Below, one piece after another: positions 53,467 through 61,735 of a stretch of 64,000 nucleotides of DNA; the stretch's first letter is position 1; each line of letters opens with the position of its first letter. This DNA comes from Pelagimonas sp. (GTDB lineage Bacteria > Pseudomonadota > Alphaproteobacteria > Rhodobacterales > Rhodobacteraceae), in contig JAOARX010000033.1 in the NCBI GenBank assembly GCA_025210345.1, positions 1 through 64,000 on the forward strand. Reading direction: 5' to 3'. Made by a program: the position numbers and the translations under genes. Under the pieces are notes generated by a model. The model did no database searches and had not been told where the DNA came from. It saw only the letters and a program-made list of their open reading frames with translations.

Positions 53467-54069
53467 ATGAAGCCTTTTGCCTTGGCCGCAATCGTTCTGT
53501 GCGGTGCCGCGCAGGCCCAGGAGCTGCCCGCCCTTTTCGATGTCACCGGGGTTGCTGTGAACGACGTGCTGAATGTGCGCAGCCAACCCAGTGCCGCGGG
53601 GCAGATCCTGACCGGGCTGGCACCGGACGCGACACATATCGAAGTGACCGCCCGCGACGGCAATTGGGGGCGCGTCAATACCGGCGAGCAAGCCGGGTGG
53701 GTGTCGATGTCTTATCTGACCGAACAGATCGACAGCACGATTGGGCATGCCTATCGCTATCAATGCTTCGGGACTGAACCCTTTTGGTCGCTAGATGCGA
53801 CAGCTGGAAACCGGGCGGTGATCAGCTGGCCGGACCAGCAGGATGTGACCTATCTGATGGGCAACATCCACGCAGCGTCAGGGCGCCCCTGGCCGCATGC
53901 GGTGGTGGGGTCAACGCCGGAGGGGGCGGCCAGCATGACGTTGATCATGTCTCCTCGGGATTGTTCCGATGGGATGTCGGATCAGATGTACGGGCTTGAG
54001 GCGGCATTGATGCTGAACAGTGATGACCCGCGTTTCTTTTCCGGTTGCTGCACGTTGGATATTGATTAA
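53467..54069 (+). CDS. secreted SH3b-domain protein with COG3650-like C-terminus
   Basis: A 200-residue exported protein. A signal peptide ends at about residue 18 (GAAQA). A bacterial SH3 domain follows (residues 27-80: VNDVLNVRSQPSAAGQILTG, NWGRVNTGEQAGWVSMSYL), then a C-terminal part resembling the COG3650 family (CFGTEPFWSLDATAGNRAVI). The ribosome site GGGAG supports ATG 53467; TTG 53461 is in frame. The stop overlaps that of alkB. Confidence 0.82.
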   Translation: MKPFALAAIVLCGAAQAQELPALFDVTGVAVNDVLNVRSQPSAAGQILTGLAPDATHIEVTARDGNWGRVNTGEQAGWVSMSYLTEQIDSTIGHAYRYQCFGTEPFWSLDATAGNRAVISWPDQQDVTYLMGNIHAASGRPWPHAVVGSTPEGAASMTLIMSPRDCSDGMSDQMYGLEAALMLNSDDPRFFSGCCTLDID

Positions 54070-54668
54070 CGCACCACGCGCAGTGTCAGATTGATCCGTC
54101 CACCCTTGGGCAAAAGGGTGGATGACCCAAAGCGGATGCGATCAATACCGTGATAGGCCAGACGCGCCGCGCCGCCCATGACAACCACATCCCCTGACCC
54201 AAGCCAGATCGATTCGGTTTTTCCGCCGCGTTCGACGTTTCCCATGCGGAACAACCCGTCGTCCCCCAGGCTGATCGACACCACGGGAAAGGCAAAGTCA
54301 CCTTCGTCCTTGTCCTGATGCAGCCCCATCCGGGCGCTCTGACCATACCAGTTGATCAGACAGCAATCGGGTTGCCTGTCCAGCCCGGTCACCTGCGCCC
54401 ATATTGCAAGCACCGCAGCGGGGATCGGCGGCCAGCCCATCCCATCGGGATGACGCGGCTCATAACGATAGCCGCGCTGATCCGTCACCCAGCCCAATCG
54501 CCCGGCGGCGCTCATGCGGATGCTCATGGGTTTGGCCCCGGGGGTGCGGGGCGCGAACAGGGGGGCCTGCTGCAAACAGGCCCGCAAATCGCTGACCAAA
54601 CCCTGTTGGTCACTTCGGGGCAACAGGCCGGGGTAGATTTCGAATCCCTTTTGAATGATTTTCTGCAT
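54066..54668 (-). CDS. alkB: alpha-ketoglutarate-dependent DNA dealkylase AlkB
   Basis: A 200-residue Fe(II)/2-oxoglutarate dioxygenase reversing methylation damage of bases. Iron ligands are the HQDKDE motif (His, Asp) and the later His in YHGIDRI. The 2-oxoglutarate-binding RINLTLR closes the C-terminus. ATG 54668 has AAGGG 7 bases ahead; GTG 54686 is an alternative. It is divergent from dnaK. Confidence 0.92.
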   Translation of the reverse strand: MQKIIQKGFEIYPGLLPRSDQQGLVSDLRACLQQAPLFAPRTPGAKPMSIRMSAAGRLGWVTDQRGYRYEPRHPDGMGWPPIPAAVLAIWAQVTGLDRQPDCCLINWYGQSARMGLHQDKDEGDFAFPVVSISLGDDGLFRMGNVERGGKTESIWLGSGDVVVMGGAARLAYHGIDRIRFGSSTLLPKGGRINLTLRVVR

Positions 54669-54747
54669 TCTGCGGCCCTTTTTCACCTTTCCGGCCCCAG
54701 ATTAGCCGATTCCAAAGGAATTCCCTGCAAAACCTGACTTCACAGTG

Positions 54748-54777
54748 CTTGCAGGGATAATGCCGCATCCTTATATA
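54748..54777 (+). promoter_or_regulatory. sigma-32 (RpoH)-type promoter of dnaK
   Basis: -35 CTTGCA at 54748-54753 and -10 CTTATATA at 54770-54777 are separated by 16 bases, matching the heat-shock consensus (CTTGNAA ... CYTATNTA type). Transcription would start near 54785, leaving a leader of about 105 bases. No CIRCE element is present nearby. Confidence 0.75.
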
Positions 54778-54787
54778 CCCTGCGAAC

Positions 54788-54815
54788 GCGCCGGAAGGGG
54801 CATCCTTTCCGACGC
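54788..54815 (+). promoter_or_regulatory. hairpin in the dnaK 5' leader
   Basis: The leader begins with GCG-C-CGGAAGGG, a GCAT loop, then CCTTTCCG-A-CGC. The stem is eight base pairs with one wobble plus a three-base-pair base across single-nucleotide mismatches. It lies at the expected 5' end of the mRNA and could stabilise it or respond to temperature. Confidence 0.5.
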
Positions 54816-54891
54816 AGTTATGCGGGGCAGGATGCCATAATGGGTCCGACGCCTCGTGACATCGCCTTGAAGTTAGAAAAGGGATCGAAAC

Positions 54892-56820
54892 ATGGGTAAA
54901 GTGATTGGGATCGACCTCGGGACCACAAACTCCTGCGTCGCTATTATGGATGGATCCGCTGCGCGCGTGATCGAAAACGCGGAAGGTGCACGCACCACGC
55001 CGTCAATCGTGGCCTTCACCGAAGACGAACGACTTGTGGGGCAGCCGGCCAAACGTCAGGCTGTGACCAACCCGGAAAACACCGTTTTTGCCGTTAAGCG
55101 CCTGATCGGCCGCCGCACCACCGATGCGGAAGTCACCAAAGACAAAGACATTGTCCCCTACGAAATCGTGGATGGCGGCAATGGTGATGCTTGGGTGCAG
55201 GCCCGTGGTGAGAAATACTCTCCTTCGCAGATCTCGGCCTTTATTCTGGGCAAGATGAAAGAAACCGCCGAGAGCTATCTGGGCGAAGACGTCACTCAGG
55301 CGGTTATCACCGTTCCTGCGTATTTTAACGATGCTCAGCGTCAGGCGACCAAAGACGCCGGCAAGATCGCTGGCCTCGAAGTTCTGCGCATCATCAACGA
55401 ACCGACGGCGGCCGCGCTGGCCTATGGTCTGGACAAAGACGAAACCAAAACCATCGCGGTCTATGACCTTGGTGGTGGTACGTTTGACGTGACCATTCTG
55501 GAAATCGACGACGGTCTGTTCGAGGTCAAATCGACCAACGGCGACACCTTTTTGGGTGGTGAAGACTTTGACATGCGCATCGTCAATTATCTCGCGACCG
55601 AGTTCAAAAAAGAGCATGGCGCAGATCTGACCAAAGACAAGATGGCCCTGCAGCGTCTGAAAGAGGCGGCGGAAAAGGCCAAGATCGAACTGTCGTCGGC
55701 CACTCAGACCGAGATCAACCAGCCGTTCATCACCATGGACCCGAATTCGGGCGCACCTTTGCACCTGGTGATGAAGCTGACCCGCGCCAAGCTGGAAAGC
55801 CTGGTGTCGGACCTGATCAAGAACTCGATCAAGCCCTGTCAGGCTGCCTTGAAAGACGCGGGCCTCACCACCGGCGACATCGATGAGATCGTTCTGGTGG
55901 GTGGTCAGACCCGTATGCCGAAAGTCATCGAAGAGGTGACCAAGTTCTTCGGTAAAGAGCCGCACAAGGGTGTGAACCCGGACGAAGTGGTCGCCATGGG
56001 CGCCGCCATTCAGGCCGGTGTTCTGCAAGGTGACGTCAAAGACGTTGTTCTGCTGGACGTGACCCCGCTGTCGTTGGGTATTGAAACCCTTGGTGGTGTC
56101 TTTACCCGCCTGATCGACCGCAACACCACCATCCCGACCAAAAAGTCTCAGGTCTTCTCGACCGCCGAAGACAACCAGTCGGCCGTGACCATCCGGGTTT
56201 TCCAGGGTGAGCGCGAGATGGCAGCGGACAACAAGATGCTGGGTCAGTTCAACCTTGAAGAGATCCCGCCCGCGCCGCGTGGCATGCCGCAGATCGAAGT
56301 GACCTTTGACATTGACGCCAACGGCATCGTGTCGGTTGGCGCCAAGGACAAGGCCACCGGCAAAGAGCAGCAGATCACCATTCAGGCCTCGGGCGGTCTG
56401 TCCGATGAGGACATCGAAAAGATGGTCCAAGAGGCAGAAGAAAACGCCGAAGCGGATAAAGAGCGCAAAGAACTGGTCGAAGCCCGCAACCAGGCCGAGA
56501 GCCTCGTACATTCGACTGAGAAATCGGTTGAAGAGCATGGCGACAAGGTCGATCCATCGACCGTTGAGGCCATCGAACTGGCGGTTGCTGCGCTGAAAGA
56601 TGAGCTTGAGAAAGACGACATCACCGCCGACAAACTCAAGGCTGGCATCCAGAACGTGACCGAGGTCGCAATGCGTCTGGGTGAAGCGATCTACAAGGCG
56701 CAGGCCGAAGCAGGTGAAGGTGAGCCCGAAGCCGCGGATGCCTCGGCTGGCCCGGCGGAAGGCGATGATGACATCGTTGATGCCGATTTCGAAGATCTGG
56801 GCGACGAAAAGCGCAGCTAA
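54892..56820 (+). CDS. dnaK: molecular chaperone DnaK (Hsp70)
   Basis: A 642-residue Hsp70. The ATPase domain starts [17 protein letters not shown] and carries [13 protein letters not shown] and [12 protein letters not shown]. The substrate-binding domain follows from about residue 390 ([17 protein letters not shown]). The C-terminus ends [16 protein letters not shown], the usual co-chaperone contact tail. It folds proteins with DnaJ and GrpE in the cytoplasm. The upstream promoter is of the sigma-32 type. Confidence 0.98.
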   Translation: MGKVIGIDLGTTNSCVAIMDGSAARVIENAEGARTTPSIVAFTEDERLVGQPAKRQAVTNPENTVFAVKRLIGRRTTDAEVTKDKDIVPYEIVDGGNGDAWVQARGEKYSPSQISAFILGKMKETAESYLGEDVTQAVITVPAYFNDAQRQATKDAGKIAGLEVLRIINEPTAAALAYGLDKDETKTIAVYDLGGGTFDVTILEIDDGLFEVKSTNGDTFLGGEDFDMRIVNYLATEFKKEHGADLTKDKMALQRLKEAAEKAKIELSSATQTEINQPFITMDPNSGAPLHLVMKLTRAKLESLVSDLIKNSIKPCQAALKDAGLTTGDIDEIVLVGGQTRMPKVIEEVTKFFGKEPHKGVNPDEVVAMGAAIQAGVLQGDVKDVVLLDVTPLSLGIETLGGVFTRLIDRNTTIPTKKSQVFSTAEDNQSAVTIRVFQGEREMAADNKMLGQFNLEEIPPAPRGMPQIEVTFDIDANGIVSVGAKDKATGKEQQITIQASGGLSDEDIEKMVQEAEENAEADKERKELVEARNQAESLVHSTEKSVEEHGDKVDPSTVEAIELAVAALKDELEKDDITADKLKAGIQNVTEVAMRLGEAIYKAQAEAGEGEPEAADASAGPAEGDDDIVDADFEDLGDEKRS

Positions 56821-56845
56821 TCCACCCAGCTTCGCGAACCCCTTT

Positions 56846-56874
56846 AGGCCGGTCCGGATCCGGGCCGGCCTTTG
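56846..56874 (+). terminator. long hairpin between dnaK and dnaJ
   Basis: A 26-base inverted repeat centred on GGATCC with arms of 13 bases (AGGCCGGTCCGGA / TCCGGGCCGGCCT, one T-G wobble), followed by TTT. It can act as a partial terminator that makes less dnaJ than dnaK, or protect the dnaK message 3' end. Confidence 0.7.
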
Positions 56875-56901
56875 ACGTTCCGCGACAGGAGGAATGACTT
56901 C

Positions 56902-58050
56902 ATGTCCAAACGTGACTATTACGATCTGCTGGGGGTGGCCAAAGGGGCCTCTGCCGATGAGCTCAAAAAAGCTTATCGCAAAAAGGCCAAAGAGCTGCAC
57001 CCGGACCGCAATTCGGACAATCCCGACGCCGAGGCCCAGTTCAAGGAAGTGAACGAAGCCTATGACGTGCTCAAGGACGCCGAGAAAAAGGCCGCCTATG
57101 ACCGCTATGGCCACGCCGCGTTCGAAGGTGGCATGGGCGGCGGTGGCGGTCCACGTCCCGGTGCTGGCGGTTTTGGCGGTGGGCAGGATTTCGGCGGGTT
57201 TGCCGATATCTTCGAAGATCTCTTTGGTGGCGGAGGATCGCGCGGCGGCGGGCGTCAACGTGCGTCCCGCGGGGCGGATCTGCGCTATAACCTGCGTGTT
57301 TCGTTGGAAGAGGCCTATTCGGGTCTGCAAAAAACCATCAATGTTCCCACCAGCGTGTCCTGTGGGGAATGTAACGGATCCGGCGCCGAAGGCGGGGCAG
57401 AGCCCACCACCTGTCCGACCTGTTCCGGCATGGGCAAGGTTCGTGCGACACAGGGCTTTTTCACGGTTGAACGCGCGTGCCCGACCTGCAATGGCTTGGG
57501 CCAGATCATCAAGAACCCGTGTAAATCCTGTGGTGGTCAGGGTCGTGTGCAAAAAGAACGCGCATTGTCCGTGAACATCCCGTCAGGGGTTGAGACCGGC
57601 ACCCGCATTCGCCTGTCTGGCGAAGGCGAAGCGGGGATGCGCGGGGGGCCTCCGGGGGATCTCTATATCTTTATCGAGGTGAATGATCACAAGATCTTTG
57701 AACGTGACGGCACCGAGTTGCACTGCCGCGTGCCCGTGTCGATTGCCTCGGCTGCGTTGGGCGGGGACATCGAAGTGCCCACAATCGACGGTGGCCGTTC
57801 GCGGGTGAAAATCCCTGCGGGCAGCCAATCGGGTCGACAGATGCGCCTGCGTGGCAAAGGGATGCCTGCCCTGCGTGGCGGGGGTGTTGGTGACATGTTC
57901 ATCGAGCTGGCGGTTGAAACGCCGGTCAACCTGACCGCCCGTCAAAAAGATATCCTACGCGAATTCGACACGCTCAGCGAAGACAACAACCCCGAAAGCT
58001 CGAGCTTCTTTTCCTCTGTGAAAGGGTTCTGGGACAGCATGAAGGGGTGA
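56902..58050 (+). CDS. dnaJ: co-chaperone DnaJ (Hsp40)
   Basis: A 382-residue type-I J protein. The J domain (residues 1-70) contains HPDRN. A Gly/Phe-rich linker follows, then four zinc-binding repeats [24 protein letters not shown] and CKSCGGQG, and the C-terminal substrate-binding domain. AGGAGG precedes ATG 56902. It is co-transcribed with dnaK across a strong hairpin. Confidence 0.97.
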   Translation: MSKRDYYDLLGVAKGASADELKKAYRKKAKELHPDRNSDNPDAEAQFKEVNEAYDVLKDAEKKAAYDRYGHAAFEGGMGGGGGPRPGAGGFGGGQDFGGFADIFEDLFGGGGSRGGGRQRASRGADLRYNLRVSLEEAYSGLQKTINVPTSVSCGECNGSGAEGGAEPTTCPTCSGMGKVRATQGFFTVERACPTCNGLGQIIKNPCKSCGGQGRVQKERALSVNIPSGVETGTRIRLSGEGEAGMRGGPPGDLYIFIEVNDHKIFERDGTELHCRVPVSIASAALGGDIEVPTIDGGRSRVKIPAGSQSGRQMRLRGKGMPALRGGGVGDMFIELAVETPVNLTARQKDILREFDTLSEDNNPESSSFFSSVKGFWDSMKG

Positions 58051-58091
58051 CGCGCAAAACGCGCAGGCGATCGACCAAAACCATCCCAAGG

Positions 58092-58119
58092 CCCGGATCA
58101 TGTGATCCGGGTCTTTTTT
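58092..58119 (+). terminator. intrinsic terminator after dnaJ
   Basis: A perfect inverted repeat CCCGGATCA / TGATCCGGG followed by TCTTTTTT. A textbook intrinsic terminator, ending the dnaK-dnaJ operon 41 bases after the stop codon. Confidence 0.92.
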
Positions 58120-58136
58120 GTTTCGCGCCACCCATG

Positions 58137-58151
58137 TTAACCCTCTGCTAA
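58137..58151. promoter_or_regulatory. CtrA-box-like sequence before radC
   Basis: TTAA, seven bases, then CTAA matches the CtrA consensus (TTAA-N7-TTAA) in seven of eight positions. It lies 23 bases before the radC start. CtrA is a master regulator in Rhodobacterales, but the site is only a sequence resemblance. Confidence 0.4.
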
Positions 58152-58174
58152 CCAAGCTGGCGCAAGCTGGTGAC

Positions 58175-58939
58175 ATGACACGGGGCCCACATTTTTCTGA
58201 CGCTCAGGCCGCGCTCTTCGATCTGGATGAGGCGCCGGTTGCCCCCGTGCCGGACAGCAGGATTCTGCCATCCTATATCAAGGACCACCGCGCCCGCCTG
58301 CGCGAACGTTTCATGGTGGGCGGGGCGGATGCCTTGCCGGATTATGAGATGCTGGAACTGGTCTTGTTCCGGGCGATTCCGCGCCGGGATGTCAAACCCC
58401 TCGCGCGGCTATTGCTGGATCGTTTTGGTGACTTTAACGCTGTCCTGTCCGCGCCCACCGCGCGGTTGCGCGAGATCAACGGTGTTGGTGAGGCGGTTGT
58501 GACCGAGCTCAAGATCGTCGAGGCCGCGGCCCACCGGCTTGCGCAAAGCCGTGTTCTGAAAAAGCACGTTGTCAGCAGTTGGGACGCGCTGATTGAGTAT
58601 TGCCAGACGGCAATGGCCCATCGCGACACGGAACAGTTCCGCATTCTGTTTCTGGACCGAAAGAACGTGCTGATTGCCGATGAGGCGCAGGCCAAGGGCA
58701 CGGTGGACCATGTGCCCGTCTATCCGCGCGAGGTGGTGAAGCGCGCACTCGAAGTGAACGCCTCGGCGTTGATCCTGGTGCACAATCACCCCTCTGGTGA
58801 TCCGACACCCAGCCAGGCGGACATAGATATGACGATGCAGATCCAGATCGCGGCGGATGCGTTGGGCATCACCCTGCATGACCACCTGATCATCGGCAAA
58901 TCAACTGAGCTGAGCTTTCGCTCTGAAGGTCTGCTTTAG
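58175..58939 (+). CDS. radC: RadC-family JAMM/MPN protein
   Basis: A 254-residue protein with an N-terminal helix-hairpin-helix ([13 protein letters not shown], from residue 101) and a C-terminal JAMM metal site [14 protein letters not shown] (His203, His205, Asp216). The biochemical role of RadC is not settled; it is linked to DNA repair or competence in some bacteria. ATG 58175 fits the family start; an in-frame start at 58118 would overlap the dnaJ terminator. Confidence 0.93.
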   Translation: MTRGPHFSDAQAALFDLDEAPVAPVPDSRILPSYIKDHRARLRERFMVGGADALPDYEMLELVLFRAIPRRDVKPLARLLLDRFGDFNAVLSAPTARLREINGVGEAVVTELKIVEAAAHRLAQSRVLKKHVVSSWDALIEYCQTAMAHRDTEQFRILFLDRKNVLIADEAQAKGTVDHVPVYPREVVKRALEVNASALILVHNHPSGDPTPSQADIDMTMQIQIAADALGITLHDHLIIGKSTELSFRSEGLL

Positions 58940-58957
58940 CAGCTTGGCTGCGGCCGT

Positions 58958-60541
58958 TCACTGCAGCCAGACTTCGACCCGACGGTTCACCTGTCGCCCC
59001 CAAGAGGTATCATCACAGGCCATGGGCATTGCTTCGCCATAGGCCTCGGTCTCAATGGTGATCCGGTCAAGATCGGCGGTTTCCGCGGCTGCTTCGACCG
59101 CGTCCCGCACGGCCTTGGCGCGCTTGCGGGCAATCGCCAGGTTGCCCTCGGCTGGCCCCTGCCCATCGGAAAACCCGACAAAGACCAGCTTGCGCCCATC
59201 ATAGGCCCCGGTTTCAAGCGCACGGGCCAATTGCTGGACGTTTGAGCGCGACTGCGCATCCAGACGGGTTGACCCGGGTTCAAAGCGGAACGATGTGCTC
59301 AGCCGTCGCATATCGCGCAGGCTTTGGGTCATGTCGCGCAGCGCCTTCAACCCGGCCTCGCCCTGCGCCACCTGGATGGCATTGGCGAAACGATACCCCT
59401 GCAGGTCGACCGAGATTTCCTCGGGGGCCTGATCCACGAAACCCGCGCGGCGGATGGTGATTTGTGCAGGCGGGCTGCGCATGAAGGTCAGAAAATCCCG
59501 CGCCAGTTTCGGCAGACGCCGGGCCGGCAGATACAGGAACATCGGCGCGGTCAGGGGATAGTCTTCGGTCTTGATGCTGCGGCGCGCGGCGCTCAGCGTG
59601 AAATCGCAACTGCCCGCGATGATCAACGCCCGGCTGTTCCCCGTCTCAGAGAAAGACGCAACCCCAATCCCAAACGGATCCCGCACCACCGCGCGGGCAA
59701 GATCGGCGTTGGATTTGTGCCGGACAACCTGCGCCCCAAGTTGGGCGTTCGCCGGAGCAAGAACACGATCTTCGAGCCCCTGGGACAGGCCCGAGGCCGT
59801 ATCACGCAGATGGACCGTAATGGGGGCGTCAACACCGCCCAAGGCCCGCCAGTTGTTCAAATCGCCCGACAGCACCCGCGCCAGATCGGAAACTGAAATC
59901 ATCTGGACGGGGTTTGCGGGCGCGACGATGGGCACCATCGCATCCAGCGCCAAAACCCGCGACCGATTGGGATGATCCAACTTGCCAAGCCCGGCTTCTT
60001 TTGCCAGTTCGATCTCGCTTTTGCGGATCTCGCGCAGGGCCATGACAATATCGGCGCGGTTCGCCAACAGATCGGCAAAGCCTTCGTCGGTATTGGTCAC
60101 ATGAAAGCTGAATTCGGCCACTTTCTTGTGATCACGCAACCCGGTCAGGGTATAGCCAAAGTGTTGCTCATCATGGGTGGTGCGGGTGGCTCTGAGCCCG
60201 TTTCTGAGCGCAAAGGATTCAAGCAACGCGGGCATCAGGACCTGACCGATGGTCGCGGACCCCGAAATCGTGATTTCGGCCACATAGTCGATCAACGACG
60301 GACAGCCCACGCCTTCGCAGGTGACGCCCGTGCTATCAAGCGTGAGTTCGCCATAGCGGGTTTCGATTCGGTAAAACTCGCCATCGAACCCCAACAAACG
60401 ACCGGACAGTTCGATTGCCGCGTCGCGCGCGCGCAACGTGACATCGGGAGCGACCTCGGGGGTGACGACCTCGGGGGATTGGCCAAACAGGGGCCCGCAA
60501 ATAGGAAGTGCGGCGAAAACCGCCGCACGCAGGATCTTCAT
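58958..60541 (-). CDS. periplasmic phosphate-binding-like (PstS type) protein fused to OmpA domain
   Basis: A 527-residue exported protein. The signal peptide covers about residues 1-20 (MKILRAAVFAALPICGPLFG). A PstS/PBP-like solute-binding domain follows at about residues 90-370 (ITISGSATIGQVLMPALLESFA, DLARVLSGDLNNWRALGG). The C-terminal OmpA domain at about 410-527 (LVFVGFSDGQGPAEGNLAIARKRA, NRRVEVWLQ) would anchor it to peptidoglycan. The binding ligand is unproven; a phosphate-type fold does not prove phosphate. It follows the membrane-anchored unknown protein by 20 bases. Confidence 0.86.
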   Translation of the reverse strand: MKILRAAVFAALPICGPLFGQSPEVVTPEVAPDVTLRARDAAIELSGRLLGFDGEFYRIETRYGELTLDSTGVTCEGVGCPSLIDYVAEITISGSATIGQVLMPALLESFALRNGLRATRTTHDEQHFGYTLTGLRDHKKVAEFSFHVTNTDEGFADLLANRADIVMALREIRKSEIELAKEAGLGKLDHPNRSRVLALDAMVPIVAPANPVQMISVSDLARVLSGDLNNWRALGGVDAPITVHLRDTASGLSQGLEDRVLAPANAQLGAQVVRHKSNADLARAVVRDPFGIGVASFSETGNSRALIIAGSCDFTLSAARRSIKTEDYPLTAPMFLYLPARRLPKLARDFLTFMRSPPAQITIRRAGFVDQAPEEISVDLQGYRFANAIQVAQGEAGLKALRDMTQSLRDMRRLSTSFRFEPGSTRLDAQSRSNVQQLARALETGAYDGRKLVFVGFSDGQGPAEGNLAIARKRAKAVRDAVEAAAETADLDRITIETEAYGEAMPMACDDTSWGRQVNRRVEVWLQ

Positions 60542-60561
60542 AACCGTTTTCCCGATCCGCC

Positions 60562-61542
60562 TCAGTTGGCGGCGATTGTCAGGTCTTCGATCAGATTATT
60601 CAACACCAGAAAGTCGCCGACACTGTCGCAGGCGGGTATTTCGAGCGAGAGATCCCGGCTGCGCAAGACCCCCGCGTCCCGCAGTTCCAGCGTTTTGGCA
60701 GTGATGGTCTGACCGCAGTTCTCAGCGGTGACTTCTAGCTCGACGGTCATGGCGACCTGACCGGCGCGCTCAATCGTGCCAGAGGGGAAGGAATAGACTT
60801 CGGTATGTTGGGCATCGGGCACATCCGCCTGTCCCAGCCGCATCAAGAACCCGCCTTCGCCAAGCGCGGTCGACGCAAGGCTGCCGGCGTTCTCGATCCA
60901 GACATGGCCGGGTTCAAAATAGGCTGCGCCAAATTCACGCGCATGCAATTGCAGACCGCTGTCACCCTGCCACTGCACGGCGACCCGGTCGTAAAAGTCC
61001 AGCGCTGAAACGTTGGCTTCGGCTGTCACGCGATCTCCGTTCAGGAACTGCGCGGAAAAGGCGGCTTGCTTGGTCAGCGCGGGCACCTTGAGCGTAAGCC
61101 GCCCGTTGGCGCCCATGGTTTCGGTAAAGACCATCCCGGCATGCCGCAGCGTCACGCGTTCGCCTGGGTGACAGGGGGCGTCGAGACCCAGTTTGACCAT
61201 CGCCCCGGCCATTTCATAGGCGGTCAGGGCGGGCTCACATGTGTCTGCCTTTGGGATTTCGGTGACAGAAGGAGGGGGAGCCACAGTTGCTGTGGCCGTT
61301 GTTTCAATCTGTGCATCCTGCCGCGCGGCAATCTGCATGGGCGCGGGGGCGTCAGTGGATTGAGGCGGTTCGGCAGAGGGCAGGCGCGGGGCAATCGCCG
61401 CGGATGAGGTGTTCTCGATCGCGCTCAGCGTGACAGGCCCGCTTGGCGCATTGGCCTGCGAACCGTATTGCATGAAATACCCGATACCCAATGCACAGCA
61501 CAGGGTCGCTCCGGCCAGTGCAAAGCTCTTTGCATGTGCCAT
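60562..61542 (-). CDS. membrane-anchored protein of unknown function
   Basis: A 326-residue protein I do not recognise. An N-terminal membrane segment (about residues 7-23: ALAGATLCCALGIGYFM) is followed by a Pro/Ala/Thr-rich linker (to about 100) and a C-terminal domain of about 220 residues rich in beta-strands, with four cysteines (near 102, 122, 276 and 308) that could form disulfides. The topology is periplasmic. The strong ribosome site AGGAGG, 6 bases ahead, supports ATG 61542. It is co-transcribed with the binding/OmpA fusion and downstream of secA. Confidence 0.65.
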   Translation of the reverse strand: MAHAKSFALAGATLCCALGIGYFMQYGSQANAPSGPVTLSAIENTSSAAIAPRLPSAEPPQSTDAPAPMQIAARQDAQIETTATATVAPPPSVTEIPKADTCEPALTAYEMAGAMVKLGLDAPCHPGERVTLRHAGMVFTETMGANGRLTLKVPALTKQAAFSAQFLNGDRVTAEANVSALDFYDRVAVQWQGDSGLQLHAREFGAAYFEPGHVWIENAGSLASTALGEGGFLMRLGQADVPDAQHTEVYSFPSGTIERAGQVAMTVELEVTAENCGQTITAKTLELRDAGVLRSRDLSLEIPACDSVGDFLVLNNLIEDLTIAAN

Positions 61543-61557
61543 AGTCGCCTCCTGTCT

Positions 61558-61574
61558 TTTTGACAGTGTCAAAA
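61558..61574. promoter_or_regulatory. 17-base perfect inverted repeat next to a ribosome site
   Basis: TTTTGACA and TGTCAAAA flank a single base, a perfect dyad. It lies directly upstream of the AGGAGG of the unknown gene starting at 61542. It could be a repressor operator or a transcript hairpin hiding the ribosome site. The contained TTGACA on each strand resembles a -35 box but no -10 box is placed correctly. Confidence 0.55.
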
Positions 61575-61660
61575 TCGCAGACAAACGTGGCGAGTCTGAG
61601 GCGCGCCCAAGGTCTCATTTCGGCGTTTGCCAAGCATGCGCAGCACAGGTCTGAACAATG

Positions 61661-61687
61661 GGTAAAGGCGCCCGTGGGCGCCCTACC
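61661..61687 (-). terminator. hairpin after secA
   Basis: GGCGCCC and GGGCGCC with a two-base centre, plus outer pairs GGTA/TACC, read on the minus strand and followed by TTTACCC. It is 49 bases beyond the secA stop. The T-run is short, so it is a plausible but imperfect terminator. Confidence 0.5.
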
Positions 61688-61735
61688 TTGAGATTTCAAA
61701 ATGACGGTGGTCTGTCCGGATCAGACTTGTCCGGT

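Noticed and set aside
54669-54891. CIRCE (HrcA) operator upstream of dnaK
   Set aside because: No TTAGCACTC-N9-GAGTGCTAA dyad is present; the heat-shock promoter there is sigma-32 like.
55003-57552. An 849-codon open frame opposite dnaK and dnaJ
   Set aside because: It is wholly antisense to two highly conserved chaperone genes and has Phe/Gly-rich content without domain features.
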